From: UBA2784 sp964494625
GTDB taxonomy: Bacteria; Pseudomonadota; Alphaproteobacteria; Micropepsales; Micropepsaceae
Reading direction: 5' to 3'
DNA length: 64,000 nucleotides
Assembly: GCA_964494625.1 (NCBI GenBank)
Contig: CAZBRT010000002.1
Span: forward strand, 496,001 to 560,000
Part shown: positions 24,992 through 32,651 of the stretch, one piece after another
How the letters are laid out: the number at the start of each line of letters is the position of its first letter
Position numbering within the stretch: position 1 is the stretch's first letter
The notes under the pieces: model-generated
What the model was told of the DNA's origin: nothing
Databases searched by the model: none
Seen by the model: the letters and a program-made list of their open reading frames with translations, nothing else
Position numbers and translations under genes: made by a program

Positions 24992-25574
24992 TTTTCGGCG
25001 CCGCTTTCGTCGCCAGCATCATCGCTGCCATGATTTCAGCGGCGAGATTGCGGTTTGAATCGAGCCAGACCTTCAGCCGGTCGAGGCTGGTAAAGAGCGC
25101 CTGAAGCTCCGCGCGGGTCCAGCCCTTGAACATCATGTCGATGCCCGGTGCGAGCGCCATCAGCGCGCGGGCAAGCGCTGCCTTTCCCGCCGGCGTGACG
25201 ATGAGCACGCGGGAGCGCTTGTCCCCCGGCGCATCCTCAGCCTTCAGGAATTTTTTGGCGACAAGTTTGCTGACCGTCTTGGTCACGCCCGGCTGAGGTT
25301 GCTGGAACGAATGGGCAAGACCCGAGACCGTATGGGTCTCATAGTCGCGGCGCACCATGTGGTTCAGCACGGTGAATTGCGGCAGCGGCAGGCTGACTGC
25401 GGCGAGGGCGCGATTCGCCTGTGTCGTCGCCAATTGGTCGATGATACCGATCCACAGCAATGTCTGGAACGCCAGCGCCTGTTCGGGACTGACGCGGGTG
25501 AGCGCCGACAGGCGGGCCTGATCGCCCACCGCATCGTCCGCCGTCATCTCCCGCTTCGCCGCACGTTTTGCCAT
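24972..25574 (-). CDS. MarR-family transcriptional regulator
   Basis: This 200-residue winged-helix regulator has the MarR core: LPLPQFTVLNHMVRRDY, an HTH (VSGLAHSFQQPQPGVTKTVSKLVAKKFL), a wing (APGDKRSRVLIVTPAGKAAL) and a dimerisation C-terminal helix. It is downstream of the Acg-type oxidoreductase gene with a 12-bp gap and is probably co-transcribed from the operator-rich promoter at 26766-26805. By analogy with MarR-family systems it would repress its own operon and be released by a small ligand, possibly the oxidoreductase substrate. That link is an inference from organisation. Confidence 0.85.
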   Translation of the reverse strand: MAKRAAKREMTADDAVGDQARLSALTRVSPEQALAFQTLLWIGIIDQLATTQANRALAAVSLPLPQFTVLNHMVRRDYETHTVSGLAHSFQQPQPGVTKTVSKLVAKKFLKAEDAPGDKRSRVLIVTPAGKAALARALMALAPGIDMMFKGWTRAELQALFTSLDRLKVWLDSNRNLAAEIMAAMMLATKAAPKIRGRAG

Positions 25575-25586
25575 ACATCAGCTTTT

Positions 25587-26753
25587 TCAGGCGCGGACGA
25601 TGTCGTCAAGCCTGCGCCGCACCACAGCCTCCGGCATGTCCGCAAAGCCGAGGCGGAAGAACATCTGCAGGGTCTCACCCGATTGCGCGCCACAGATATC
25701 GTGGATGGCCCTGTAGGGGTCTGCCATCTCGGCAAATTCCTGCAGCGCCTGGCTGAGCGGCGCCAGCGCCACACCCGAAGCGGTTGCCTGAAGATTGGCG
25801 CGCACATAGGCGCGGCCCGACTCCACCTGCGCCACGCGGTCATTGGCGGCGGAAATGATCCAGGCGAAGGCGGGGGTCGTATCAACCTGGCTGTCGATGA
25901 AGCTGCGGGCCTGATCGCGCGCCATGCCGCCCTTCTCCATCTGCGCTTCCGGCGTCATCATGCCCAACGTCTTCAGCCACCAGAAGAACGGCCCATGCAT
26001 GGTGAGCCCGTCCCGATGCTGCGCGATCTCGTCGGCACCGATGCGCATCAGATCGACCGACTCGCGGAAGGTGCGGTCGGTATCCACCTCGATCCGGAAG
26101 GCATCCTTGGCAATGGATTTGAGGGTGGCGATCGTCGAAGCATCCGTTGTTGCGGCAAAGCGCGTGCCGGGTCGGGCGGATGCTTCGGCAATCTTCCCAA
26201 GCTGTGAAGCCGATGGCGGGCGGGCGGGATCATAATCAACCTTGGCCGAGCGGCGTTGCAGGATGGCGGCAAAGAGCGGATCGGCATTGGGCACCGCATC
26301 GCCCAGCGTGATCCGCGCAAAGGGCGCATAGCCCACTTCGGCATCTGCCATGCCGCCCTCCGGGAAAAGGACGAGGCTTGCCCCCGGCCCCTCGCCATTC
26401 AACGCGAGCATCAGCGTTTCCAGAAAGCAGCCGCAGCCGACCATGATCTGGCGCGAATAGGGGTCCGTCATCGGCAGAAGCCGCGTGCGATCGGTCCACA
26501 GCGTGATCACGCCGGGTTCACGCAGATCGGCGAGCCAGCTTTGGCGGTTGTGCGGATTGGGCGCGAGCAACGCATAGGCAAGCGCGCGGCGGCGCGGATC
26601 GGTTTCGGAAGCAGGCGGGCCATTCCAGCTGTCGAGCACCCCGTCGGGCAGGCGGTCGCAGCGCGACAGGCCAAGGCCACCGGCGCCCAGCACGATGGCG
26701 GAACCGCCCAGCACGCGGATGAAGCGGCGGCGGGAAAGATTGGGCGTCGTCAT
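25587..26753 (-). CDS. Acg-family FMN-binding nitroreductase-like protein with TAT-type signal
   Basis: This 388-residue protein begins with a twin-arginine-like leader (LSRRRFIRVLGG followed by a hydrophobic stretch), so it is probably exported folded. The body matches the Acg/Rv2032-type nitroreductase fold: ALLAPNPHNRQSWLADL, where Asn and Arg bind the flavin, DPYSRQIMVGCGCFLETLMLA, and the second half-domain with SGVALAPLSQALQEF. Acg proteins are divergent nitroreductases that may store FMN rather than reduce substrates. The ATG at 26753 has GGAGGC upstream and is preferred to one 4 codons earlier. Two palindromic operators lie directly upstream. Confidence 0.85.
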   Translation of the reverse strand: MTTPNLSRRRFIRVLGGSAIVLGAGGLGLSRCDRLPDGVLDSWNGPPASETDPRRRALAYALLAPNPHNRQSWLADLREPGVITLWTDRTRLLPMTDPYSRQIMVGCGCFLETLMLALNGEGPGASLVLFPEGGMADAEVGYAPFARITLGDAVPNADPLFAAILQRRSAKVDYDPARPPSASQLGKIAEASARPGTRFAATTDASTIATLKSIAKDAFRIEVDTDRTFRESVDLMRIGADEIAQHRDGLTMHGPFFWWLKTLGMMTPEAQMEKGGMARDQARSFIDSQVDTTPAFAWIISAANDRVAQVESGRAYVRANLQATASGVALAPLSQALQEFAEMADPYRAIHDICGAQSGETLQMFFRLGFADMPEAVVRRRLDDIVRA

Positions 26754-26765
26754 GATTGCCTCCAT

Positions 26766-26805
26766 TATATTCTTTGGAATATATCATTATTCCACGGAAT
26801 GTAAA
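26766..26805 (-). promoter_or_regulatory. Promoter with two ATTC-N4-GAAT operators ahead of the Acg/MarR operon
   Basis: Two palindromes of the form ATTC-N4-GAAT occupy 26769-26780 and 26789-26800, with centres 20 bp apart; the first extends to 7-bp arms (TATATTC/GAATATA, 26766-26783). On the minus strand a -35-like TTTACA (26800-26805) and a -10-like TATATT (26778-26783) are separated by 16 bp. One operator lies in the spacer and the other overlaps the -10. This is the geometry of a repressor blocking RNA polymerase. Confidence 0.6.
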
Positions 26806-26811
26806 GGGGCG

Positions 26812-28776
26812 TCACCCCGACAATATGCGGATGGCCAGCGTGCCCTTTGTCTTCGCCGTGACGCGAACCAATTGGGCGGCGGGATCGTGGGCGACAGCAG
26901 CTTCGCCCGCATGTACGCGCACGCCGTTCGGATAGCGGCGGCGCGGCAGATAGATTTCGGTCGGCGCAGTGATGGCAGGATCGGCATCGATCACCGCCTC
27001 AAACGCGCCCGACGCGCTGTCAAAGCGCATCGCCGAAAGCGTGCCCTGTGCAGCCCGCACATAGGGGCGGCAAAAGCCGTCCACTGCCCTGCCGCCCGAA
27101 TCCGGTTCGGCGGAATCACTCATCTGATCGACACTGAAGATCGACAGGTCTTCCTGGTTCCAGCCATCGCCAATGGCCGCATCGTTGCGGTTTGACGCCG
27201 TATAGTTCCATTGCGTGCCGTGGAGCAGGAGCTCGTCGAACACGTCATAGGTGATGTCGAGTGCGATGATGTGCTTTTCCCAGGGACCGGCGCTGCGGTC
27301 GCCCCTCGCCCACGCCGCATAGGCGGCTGCGCCATCAAGATCATAGGGTATGCCGAATTCGCCGATGAGCGTGGGCGCACCACCCAGTGAATCCGATGCG
27401 CCCTTGATCGTCGCCAGTTGCGAACGGAAATGCGCGCCGATCTCTCCCCGCCCATTCAGCATCTTGCCGTTGAAGGGGTTGAGCGAGGCGGGATACATGA
27501 AAACTTTGGTCACCAGCGTCACGATGTCATACCAGTGGCTGGCATTGACCGTGCGCGCGGGCATGCCCTTCGGGAACCCCTCGGTGTGGCCCTTGAAGGG
27601 ATCAAGCTCGGCAAAAACCATGAAGCGCGGATTGACGGCGCGGATTTCGGTCGCCACGCGATTGAAGAACGGCAGCATGAAATCATGTTCGTGGTCGAGT
27701 TGGCGGCCCGACGCATGGGTAAAGAAGTCTTCTCGCACATCGCGTGGCACGCCTTTGTCGAGGCGATAGGCGCCTGCCGCCTCGAACGGGCATTGCCCGC
27801 CATTGCGCCAGATTGTGGCGCGTTTGGCATTCACAACATCCGTGCGGGCCACCGCCATCGCCATCGTGTTGATGTCGAATTGCACAATGGGAATGTTTCG
27901 GGGCTGGCCGCGCGCAACCAGAAGTCCGTCAAGCGGCGACCAGGCGGGGCCGGGTGTCACGCGTTCGGGATGTTCCGGCGTCTTCTTCGTGTGCTGCCAC
28001 GACATCGCCTTGCCCGACCAGCCGGAGCCCGGCTCGTTCAGCGTGTCGAAGCCCAGAACATGGTCCATGTCCTTCACGCGCTCAGCCACCGCGCGCATCG
28101 CACCGAGATAATGCGACTGGAAATAATCCTGCACATTCATGCCGCCGACGCTGAATTGCGGCGTGAATGTGCGGCCGGCAAAGAACAGCGTCCACATGAT
28201 CGCGTTGGCGGGCATGCGGTAATTCCATCCCCAGCTCATCTGGGAATAGTTTTCCTCCTGCCGCCCGCCGCGCTTTGGGTCATAGCGGTACTGCATCACG
28301 TTGACGGCATCGGCTTCATGGAACTTCGTGAAGTCGAGCCCGGCCGCCTCAAAAGTCCAGCCGGGTGCGCCGTCGCCACCCGTCATGCGGCTCCACACAT
28401 CCTGATGGAAGTCGATGAAGACATAGAAGCCGTACTCGCCCGCCTTGCGGCAGACGGCTTCGAGATAATCAAGATAGGCGGTGTCGTATTGGCCGGGGCC
28501 TTTATGCTCGACGGCCTCCCAGGTGGTGAGAAGGCGCAGGGCATTGAAGCCCCAATGCCGCAGCCGCCCCAGATGCGCATTCGCTTCAGCCAGCGGAAAC
28601 GGCCGACCGACAAAACTCACCTCGCGATGATCGGCAAAGTCGGTTGGAATGTTGGTGGTGCCATTCCTGAACGGCACTTTGCAGTCGCCACCCAGATTGA
28701 CGCCGCGCAACAGGATGCGGCGGCCCGATGGCTCGCGGAACCAGTGACCGTCGATCTCAAGGGGCGGCAGGGACAT
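26812..28776 (-). CDS. GH5 glycosylceramidase-like (endoglycoceramidase type) hydrolase
   Basis: This 654-residue family-5 glycosidase has the GVNLGGDCKVP start of the barrel, HWGFNALRLLTTWEAVEHKGPG, VFIDFHQDVWSR, the acid/base Glu248 in FDTLNEPG and the nucleophile Glu473 in LIGEFGIP. About 120 C-terminal residues form a beta-sandwich-like end domain. This layout matches glycosylceramidase/endoglycoceramidase (GH5_12-like) enzymes, which cleave glycosphingolipids. No signal peptide is seen, so it would act in the cytoplasm, as does fungal EGCrP1. It follows the NAD-kinase-like gene by 12 bp. The substrate is inferred from family and could be another glucoside. Confidence 0.85.
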   Translation of the reverse strand: MSLPPLEIDGHWFREPSGRRILLRGVNLGGDCKVPFRNGTTNIPTDFADHREVSFVGRPFPLAEANAHLGRLRHWGFNALRLLTTWEAVEHKGPGQYDTAYLDYLEAVCRKAGEYGFYVFIDFHQDVWSRMTGGDGAPGWTFEAAGLDFTKFHEADAVNVMQYRYDPKRGGRQEENYSQMSWGWNYRMPANAIMWTLFFAGRTFTPQFSVGGMNVQDYFQSHYLGAMRAVAERVKDMDHVLGFDTLNEPGSGWSGKAMSWQHTKKTPEHPERVTPGPAWSPLDGLLVARGQPRNIPIVQFDINTMAMAVARTDVVNAKRATIWRNGGQCPFEAAGAYRLDKGVPRDVREDFFTHASGRQLDHEHDFMLPFFNRVATEIRAVNPRFMVFAELDPFKGHTEGFPKGMPARTVNASHWYDIVTLVTKVFMYPASLNPFNGKMLNGRGEIGAHFRSQLATIKGASDSLGGAPTLIGEFGIPYDLDGAAAYAAWARGDRSAGPWEKHIIALDITYDVFDELLLHGTQWNYTASNRNDAAIGDGWNQEDLSIFSVDQMSDSAEPDSGGRAVDGFCRPYVRAAQGTLSAMRFDSASGAFEAVIDADPAITAPTEIYLPRRRYPNGVRVHAGEAAVAHDPAAQLVRVTAKTKGTLAIRILSG

Positions 28777-28788
28777 GGCAGCGATCCT

Positions 28789-29670
28789 TCATTGCAGCAG
28801 CCGCACGCGGCGCATGGCGGGCGCGATTGTCGCCGTGACACCTGCATCAAAGCGCACACCATCGGCCTCGATACCATCAGCGAAGATGACGCCCTCGTCC
28901 ATGCGCGATTCAATGACCAGGGGCTCTGCTGCGGTAACAACGCCGCGCGTGATGGTCGCGCCAAAGCCTTTGCCGGGCCACGCCTCGCGCACAGCAAAGC
29001 GCAAGGCGGGCGCGGCCGGATCAAGCCGTTCGCCGTCACCTGCAATCGAGCGCATCCAGCCGGTGCCGCCGGTGCCCGTTGACACGATGAGGCCGGAGGA
29101 TGATTGCACCTCCTCCTCCTTGCCGAAGCGGATGCGGTAGCGCGCCGATTGGTGATTGGGTACACCGATGAAAATCTCGTTGAGGCCGCGGAGGGTCTGG
29201 CGGTCGCTGGTTGCGGCTTCGGCCAAAGTTGCCTCACGCATGGGGCGTTTGCCTGCCAGCGCTTCAGGCAGGGCCGCGATGAAATGCGGCACGTCAAAGG
29301 CCAAGAGACTGCCATCAATCACGCCGGGATCAGGATTGACGCCGGCCAGCGGCTGGCCGTCGAGATATTTTCCGGCATTCGCCACAAGGCCATCCTGCCC
29401 CACCGCCACCACCAGATCGTCGGGCGCAAACAGGAATTGGGCGACCATGGCGCGGCTGATCTCGGCGATCCTGATGTCGCTCGGCACGGCCTCGCGGATG
29501 CGGCGCACGGCGATCGATTGCGCGTCATCCTCGTGCACGGCGCGGGCAAAGTCGGTCGTGCCGCGCACAGACTGCGCCATGGCAAAGCGGGTCTGACCCT
29601 CTGTGCCATAGCGGGCAACCAGTGCCTGCTTGGCGCTGGGCCGTGTCAGGATGACGATACGGCTGTGCAT
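28789..29670 (-). CDS. NAD-kinase-like protein
   Basis: This 293-residue protein belongs to the NAD kinase/diacylglycerol kinase fold. It has a GQDGLVANAGKY segment in place of the GGDG motif, VNPDPGVIDGSL matching the NE/D region, and a glycine-rich STGTGGTGWMRS matching the STGSTAY region. The first motif is altered (VGQDG for GGDGT), so activity on NAD is uncertain. It could phosphorylate NAD, a lipid or a sugar. It lies between SPFH and GH5 genes in a tightly spaced operon. There is no membrane segment. Confidence 0.75.
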   Translation of the reverse strand: MHSRIVILTRPSAKQALVARYGTEGQTRFAMAQSVRGTTDFARAVHEDDAQSIAVRRIREAVPSDIRIAEISRAMVAQFLFAPDDLVVAVGQDGLVANAGKYLDGQPLAGVNPDPGVIDGSLLAFDVPHFIAALPEALAGKRPMREATLAEAATSDRQTLRGLNEIFIGVPNHQSARYRIRFGKEEEVQSSSGLIVSTGTGGTGWMRSIAGDGERLDPAAPALRFAVREAWPGKGFGATITRGVVTAAEPLVIESRMDEGVIFADGIEADGVRFDAGVTATIAPAMRRVRLLQ

Positions 29671-29677
29671 GACGGCA

Positions 29678-30601
29678 TCAACCCGGCTTTGCGCCGCCCG
29701 CCTTCATCGCATCGGCAAGATCAGACAGGACATCGCCGCCCAACGACAAATTCTGCAGCGCCGTGTTGCGGTTTGCCCAATCCTTGAAGGCCATGGCGGC
29801 GATGTGGGTGGCGGGCAATTCGCCCCAAGGCTTCATGCGGATGCGCGCGGCCTCGGCATCGGTTTCCGCCTCGCGCATGGCGGTGGCGGCGCGGGCGTCC
29901 GCCACGCGCTTCCGCTCGGCCTCCAGCGCCTCCTGGTTTTTCAGTTCGCTTTCGGCAAGCTCGCGCCGGTTCTGTTCCTCGCGCACTTTCAGATCATGCT
30001 CGTCGCCCTGGGCGGCGCGGCGTCGTTCGAACACGGCGCTGTCGGCCTTGCGCAGCAATTGCTCGCGCAATTCGGCTTCCAGCGCCTTGCGGATTTCGGG
30101 CGCGGGCTTGACGGAGAGCACCAGCACGCGGTCAACCGCGATGCCGTCGCCGGAAATCCGTGTGTCGCGCGTGATCGTTCCGATGACCGCCGAGGAAAGG
30201 TCACCCGCCTTGTTCAGGGCCGCATCCAGCGTTGAACTGACGAGCGCGTCGCGGCAGGCCGATTGCACGATGGCGCGCAGCCGCTCCACCACCTGTTTCA
30301 TCGGTTCGCCCACGTGGCGGCCGGTTTTGAGATCTATCGCAAAATCCTGGCGCGAGGCGGCCGTTTCGGGTTCGGCGATGCGATAGGTCAACTGACCCTG
30401 CACGGTGACGGTCTGGTAATCGGCCGTCATGGCCTCGACCGAGAAAATGTCGTCGCGCGTATCAACGGGAACGGCGGCAGCCGTTGTCGTCGGCGTGTAG
30501 ATGAGCCCGCCAATGCCAAGGCCCTTGCGGCGCATGCGGCCCGAACTGAACATCAGCACATAGTCGGTCGGGCGCGAGCGGAAGAAGTGGAAACCCAGCA
30601 T
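29678..30601 (-). CDS. SPFH (band 7) domain protein
   Basis: This 307-residue protein contains an SPFH domain at the N terminus (RSRPTDYVLMFSSGRMRRKGLG, TVTVQGQLTYRI) followed by a long Arg/Glu-rich coiled coil (about 180-260) and a short C-terminal domain. SPFH proteins oligomerise into rings or cages at membranes. No clear N-terminal transmembrane helix is seen, so attachment would be peripheral. It is the first gene of the operon with the NAD-kinase-like and GH5 genes; gaps are 7 and 12 bp. An AGGGGGA site precedes the ATG. Confidence 0.85.
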   Translation of the reverse strand: MLGFHFFRSRPTDYVLMFSSGRMRRKGLGIGGLIYTPTTTAAAVPVDTRDDIFSVEAMTADYQTVTVQGQLTYRIAEPETAASRQDFAIDLKTGRHVGEPMKQVVERLRAIVQSACRDALVSSTLDAALNKAGDLSSAVIGTITRDTRISGDGIAVDRVLVLSVKPAPEIRKALEAELREQLLRKADSAVFERRRAAQGDEHDLKVREEQNRRELAESELKNQEALEAERKRVADARAATAMREAETDAEAARIRMKPWGELPATHIAAMAFKDWANRNTALQNLSLGGDVLSDLADAMKAGGAKPG

Positions 30602-30669
30602 GCGAATCGTCCCCCTGAAGCGGCGGTTTCACCGGCAAGGTTCGCCCAAGCTGCGCCCGATGCAACCGG

Positions 30670-31053
30670 TCAATCCGACTTCACGCTGAGATTGTTCCCC
30701 TCCGGATCATTGAACCAGGCGATTTTCGCCCGGCGATCCGGCGCATGCCAGATGCCCAGATCATCCTGCCCGAAGCCGGGATAGATGATGGTCGCAACGC
30801 CTTTTTCCTTCAGCGCAAGGATCGCCGCGTTGATGTCCGGCACTTCCCAGCCGAGCACCGTGTGGGCCGACGGCGTGTGATCTTCGATGGTGGTGAGGCG
30901 CAGGATCGCCGCCCCGCCAAGGTCAAAGGTCGTGCCGAAAGGATCTTCGAAGAGCAGGGTCAGGCCCAAGACATCGCGATAAAACGGTTTCAGCTTCTCG
31001 CGGTCGCGCGTGAAGATGAAAGATACCGGCTTGCATGTGGTGAGAATGCCCAT
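30670..31053 (-). CDS. VOC-family (glyoxalase/bleomycin-resistance-like) protein
   Basis: This 127-residue protein is a two-module vicinal-oxygen-chelate fold: FIFTRDREKLKPFYRDVLGLTLLFED in the first half, and VPDINAAILALKEKGV with a final DPEGNNLSVKS in the second. The usual metal ligands of an active glyoxalase are not clearly arranged, so the substrate is unknown. A GGAGCACGCGC segment precedes the start. It is close to the tRNA-Gln gene, with no functional link. Confidence 0.85.
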   Translation of the reverse strand: MGILTTCKPVSFIFTRDREKLKPFYRDVLGLTLLFEDPFGTTFDLGGAAILRLTTIEDHTPSAHTVLGWEVPDINAAILALKEKGVATIIYPGFGQDDLGIWHAPDRRAKIAWFNDPEGNNLSVKSD

Positions 31054-31100
31054 GCGCGTGCTCCATAGCGGTGAGACCGGCGGAGATTACACGATGAAAT

Positions 31101-31175
31101 TGGCTGGGGCGCCAGGATTCGAACCTGGGAATGCCGGAATCAAAATCCGGTGCCTTACCGCTTGGCGACGCCCCA
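31101..31175 (-). tRNA. tRNA-Gln (anticodon TTG)
   Basis: The minus strand folds into a 75-nt cloverleaf. The acceptor TGGGGCG pairs with CGCCCCA, the anticodon loop gives TTTTGAT with anticodon TTG, the T-arm reads CCAGGTTCGAATCCTGG, and discriminator G plus CCA are encoded. The 7-bp acceptor stem is perfect. Reads CAA/CAG. Confidence 0.95.
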
Positions 31176-31227
31176 ATGCGCGCGCCTCATAGCCTTGGCA
31201 CGCGCCAGAAACAAGGGTTGAGGCGCC

Positions 31228-32181
31228 CTAGGGCGCGCCGCCCAGCAACCGGGCCAGAACATCCGGCGCATCCGTGCAGACCGCGTCACAGCCAAGGTCC
31301 ATCACCCGGCGCATTTCGGCGGGGTCATTGACGGTCCAGCAGGCAAGTTTCAGCCCCAGCGCCTTTGTGCGCGCGGCCGTATCGGCGGTGACATCCACAT
31401 GGTTGGGGAACCACGCGTCGCCGCCGGCCGCCTTTACCGCACCCTGCAGTGAACCGTGTTCGCGGCCATGAAAGCCCGCCTCCCATGGCGCGCCTTTGGC
31501 ATTGAGCGCGCGGAAGATTTCCAGCACCGGCGCGGGCGGCGGGTGATCGCTGGCAGGCGGCGGCACATCGCCAAACCAGCTTTGCGGCAATGTCGTCATG
31601 CGGGTTTCAACGCCGGGCGCCTTTTTCTTGGCCAGCACGAGGCAATTCCAATCAAACGCCACAAACGTGGTGCGCGCGACAAAATCCTCCTCACGCACAA
31701 GGCGGGCGGCGGCGTCTGCAAGCGCTTCGGGGGTTGAGGATTTGTGCGGCTCCAGAAGCGACGTTTTCAGTTCGATCCACAAACGCGCGTGGGGGCTTTT
31801 GGCCTTGGCGAGGCGGATGACATCGCGCAAAAGCGGAATGCGCTCGCCATCAAGCCGCGCCTGTTTGGGGTGGTGTCTGGCGTAGGACGAGCCGGGTTTC
31901 AGCGCGCCGACATCATAGGCATGCAGCTCTTTCACCGTCAGGTCTTTGAGGAGCGGCCCGGTCTGTTCCAGGAATCTGCCATCGGGCCCACGCACCAGTT
32001 CGGGCTTCAGGGCTTCATCGTGGAACACAACCAGTTCGCCATCGCGCGACAGATGCACATCGAGTTCCATGCCATCGCAGCCAAGATCAAGCGCGCCACG
32101 AAAGGCGGCCATCGTATTCTCGGGCCACAGATCAGCACCGCCGCGATGGGCGATGTTGAGAACTTTTGACGGTGCGCTCAC
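31228..32181 (-). CDS. Glycerophosphodiester phosphodiesterase
   Basis: This 317-residue TIM-barrel enzyme hydrolyses glycerophosphodiesters to glycerol-3-phosphate and an alcohol. Conserved motifs are IAHRGGADLWPENTMAAF (His and Arg-Glu), GMELDVHLSRDGELVVFHDE (Glu-Asp metal site and catalytic His) and the C-terminal CWTVNDPAEM. No signal peptide is seen, so it is cytoplasmic, like UgpQ. The start overlaps the stop of the GNAT gene by 4 bp, so it belongs to the ACAD-GNAT-GDPD operon. Confidence 0.92.
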   Translation of the reverse strand: MSAPSKVLNIAHRGGADLWPENTMAAFRGALDLGCDGMELDVHLSRDGELVVFHDEALKPELVRGPDGRFLEQTGPLLKDLTVKELHAYDVGALKPGSSYARHHPKQARLDGERIPLLRDVIRLAKAKSPHARLWIELKTSLLEPHKSSTPEALADAAARLVREEDFVARTTFVAFDWNCLVLAKKKAPGVETRMTTLPQSWFGDVPPPASDHPPPAPVLEIFRALNAKGAPWEAGFHGREHGSLQGAVKAAGGDAWFPNHVDVTADTAARTKALGLKLACWTVNDPAEMRRVMDLGCDAVCTDAPDVLARLLGGAP

Positions 32182-32648
32182 AGGTATTTCTCCATCAGCA
32201 CGAAATCGAGGCCGTCTGACTGCTCGCGCCCAAAATCGCGCCAGCCCATGGCCACATAAAATGCAATCGCTTTGGTATTGCCTTCAACCACATCCAGCCA
32301 TGCGCGCTTTTCGCCGCGGGCGGCAATTTCGGCAAGGGCCGCCGCATTGAGCGCGCCGCCCACGCCCCTTCGCTGGCACAAGGGATCCACATAGAGGTGC
32401 CAGAGGTAACCCGCCTTTTCGGGATCATCCGCCTTCCCCAGCGAATAGAAGCCCGCAATGGTTCCATCGAGAATGGCGAGGCGCAGTTCGGTGATGCGTC
32501 TGTCGAACGCACGCTCCAGCATGGCGGGCGCGTCATCAATGTCGGCCTGCGGCAGAAGCCCGACATAGGCATCAAGCCATGAACGCAGGGCCGGCCCGCG
32601 CAATTGATCGCGATCAGCTTCCGTTGCGGGGCGGATGATGAGCGTCAT
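32178..32648 (-). CDS. GNAT-family N-acetyltransferase
   Basis: This 156-residue acetyltransferase has the acetyl-CoA-binding motif A segment LYVDPLCQRRGVGGALNAAAL with the RxxGxG/A turn, and a C-terminal EGNTKAIAFYVAMGWRDFGRE typical of GNATs. The acceptor is unknown. It sits 3 bp after the acyl-CoA dehydrogenase gene and overlaps the phosphodiesterase start, which shows co-translation but not a shared pathway. Confidence 0.9.
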   Translation of the reverse strand: MTLIIRPATEADRDQLRGPALRSWLDAYVGLLPQADIDDAPAMLERAFDRRITELRLAILDGTIAGFYSLGKADDPEKAGYLWHLYVDPLCQRRGVGGALNAAALAEIAARGEKRAWLDVVEGNTKAIAFYVAMGWRDFGREQSDGLDFVLMEKYL

Positions 32649-32651
32649 CGA

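Noticed and set aside
27418..29082. Long plus-strand frame opposite the GH5 gene
   Set aside because: It overlaps a complete glycosidase with catalytic residues; the plus-strand product lacks any domain pattern.
31101..31175. Possible integration site (att) at tRNA-Gln
   Set aside because: No integrase gene and no repeat of the tRNA 3' end are visible nearby, so no mobile island is supported.
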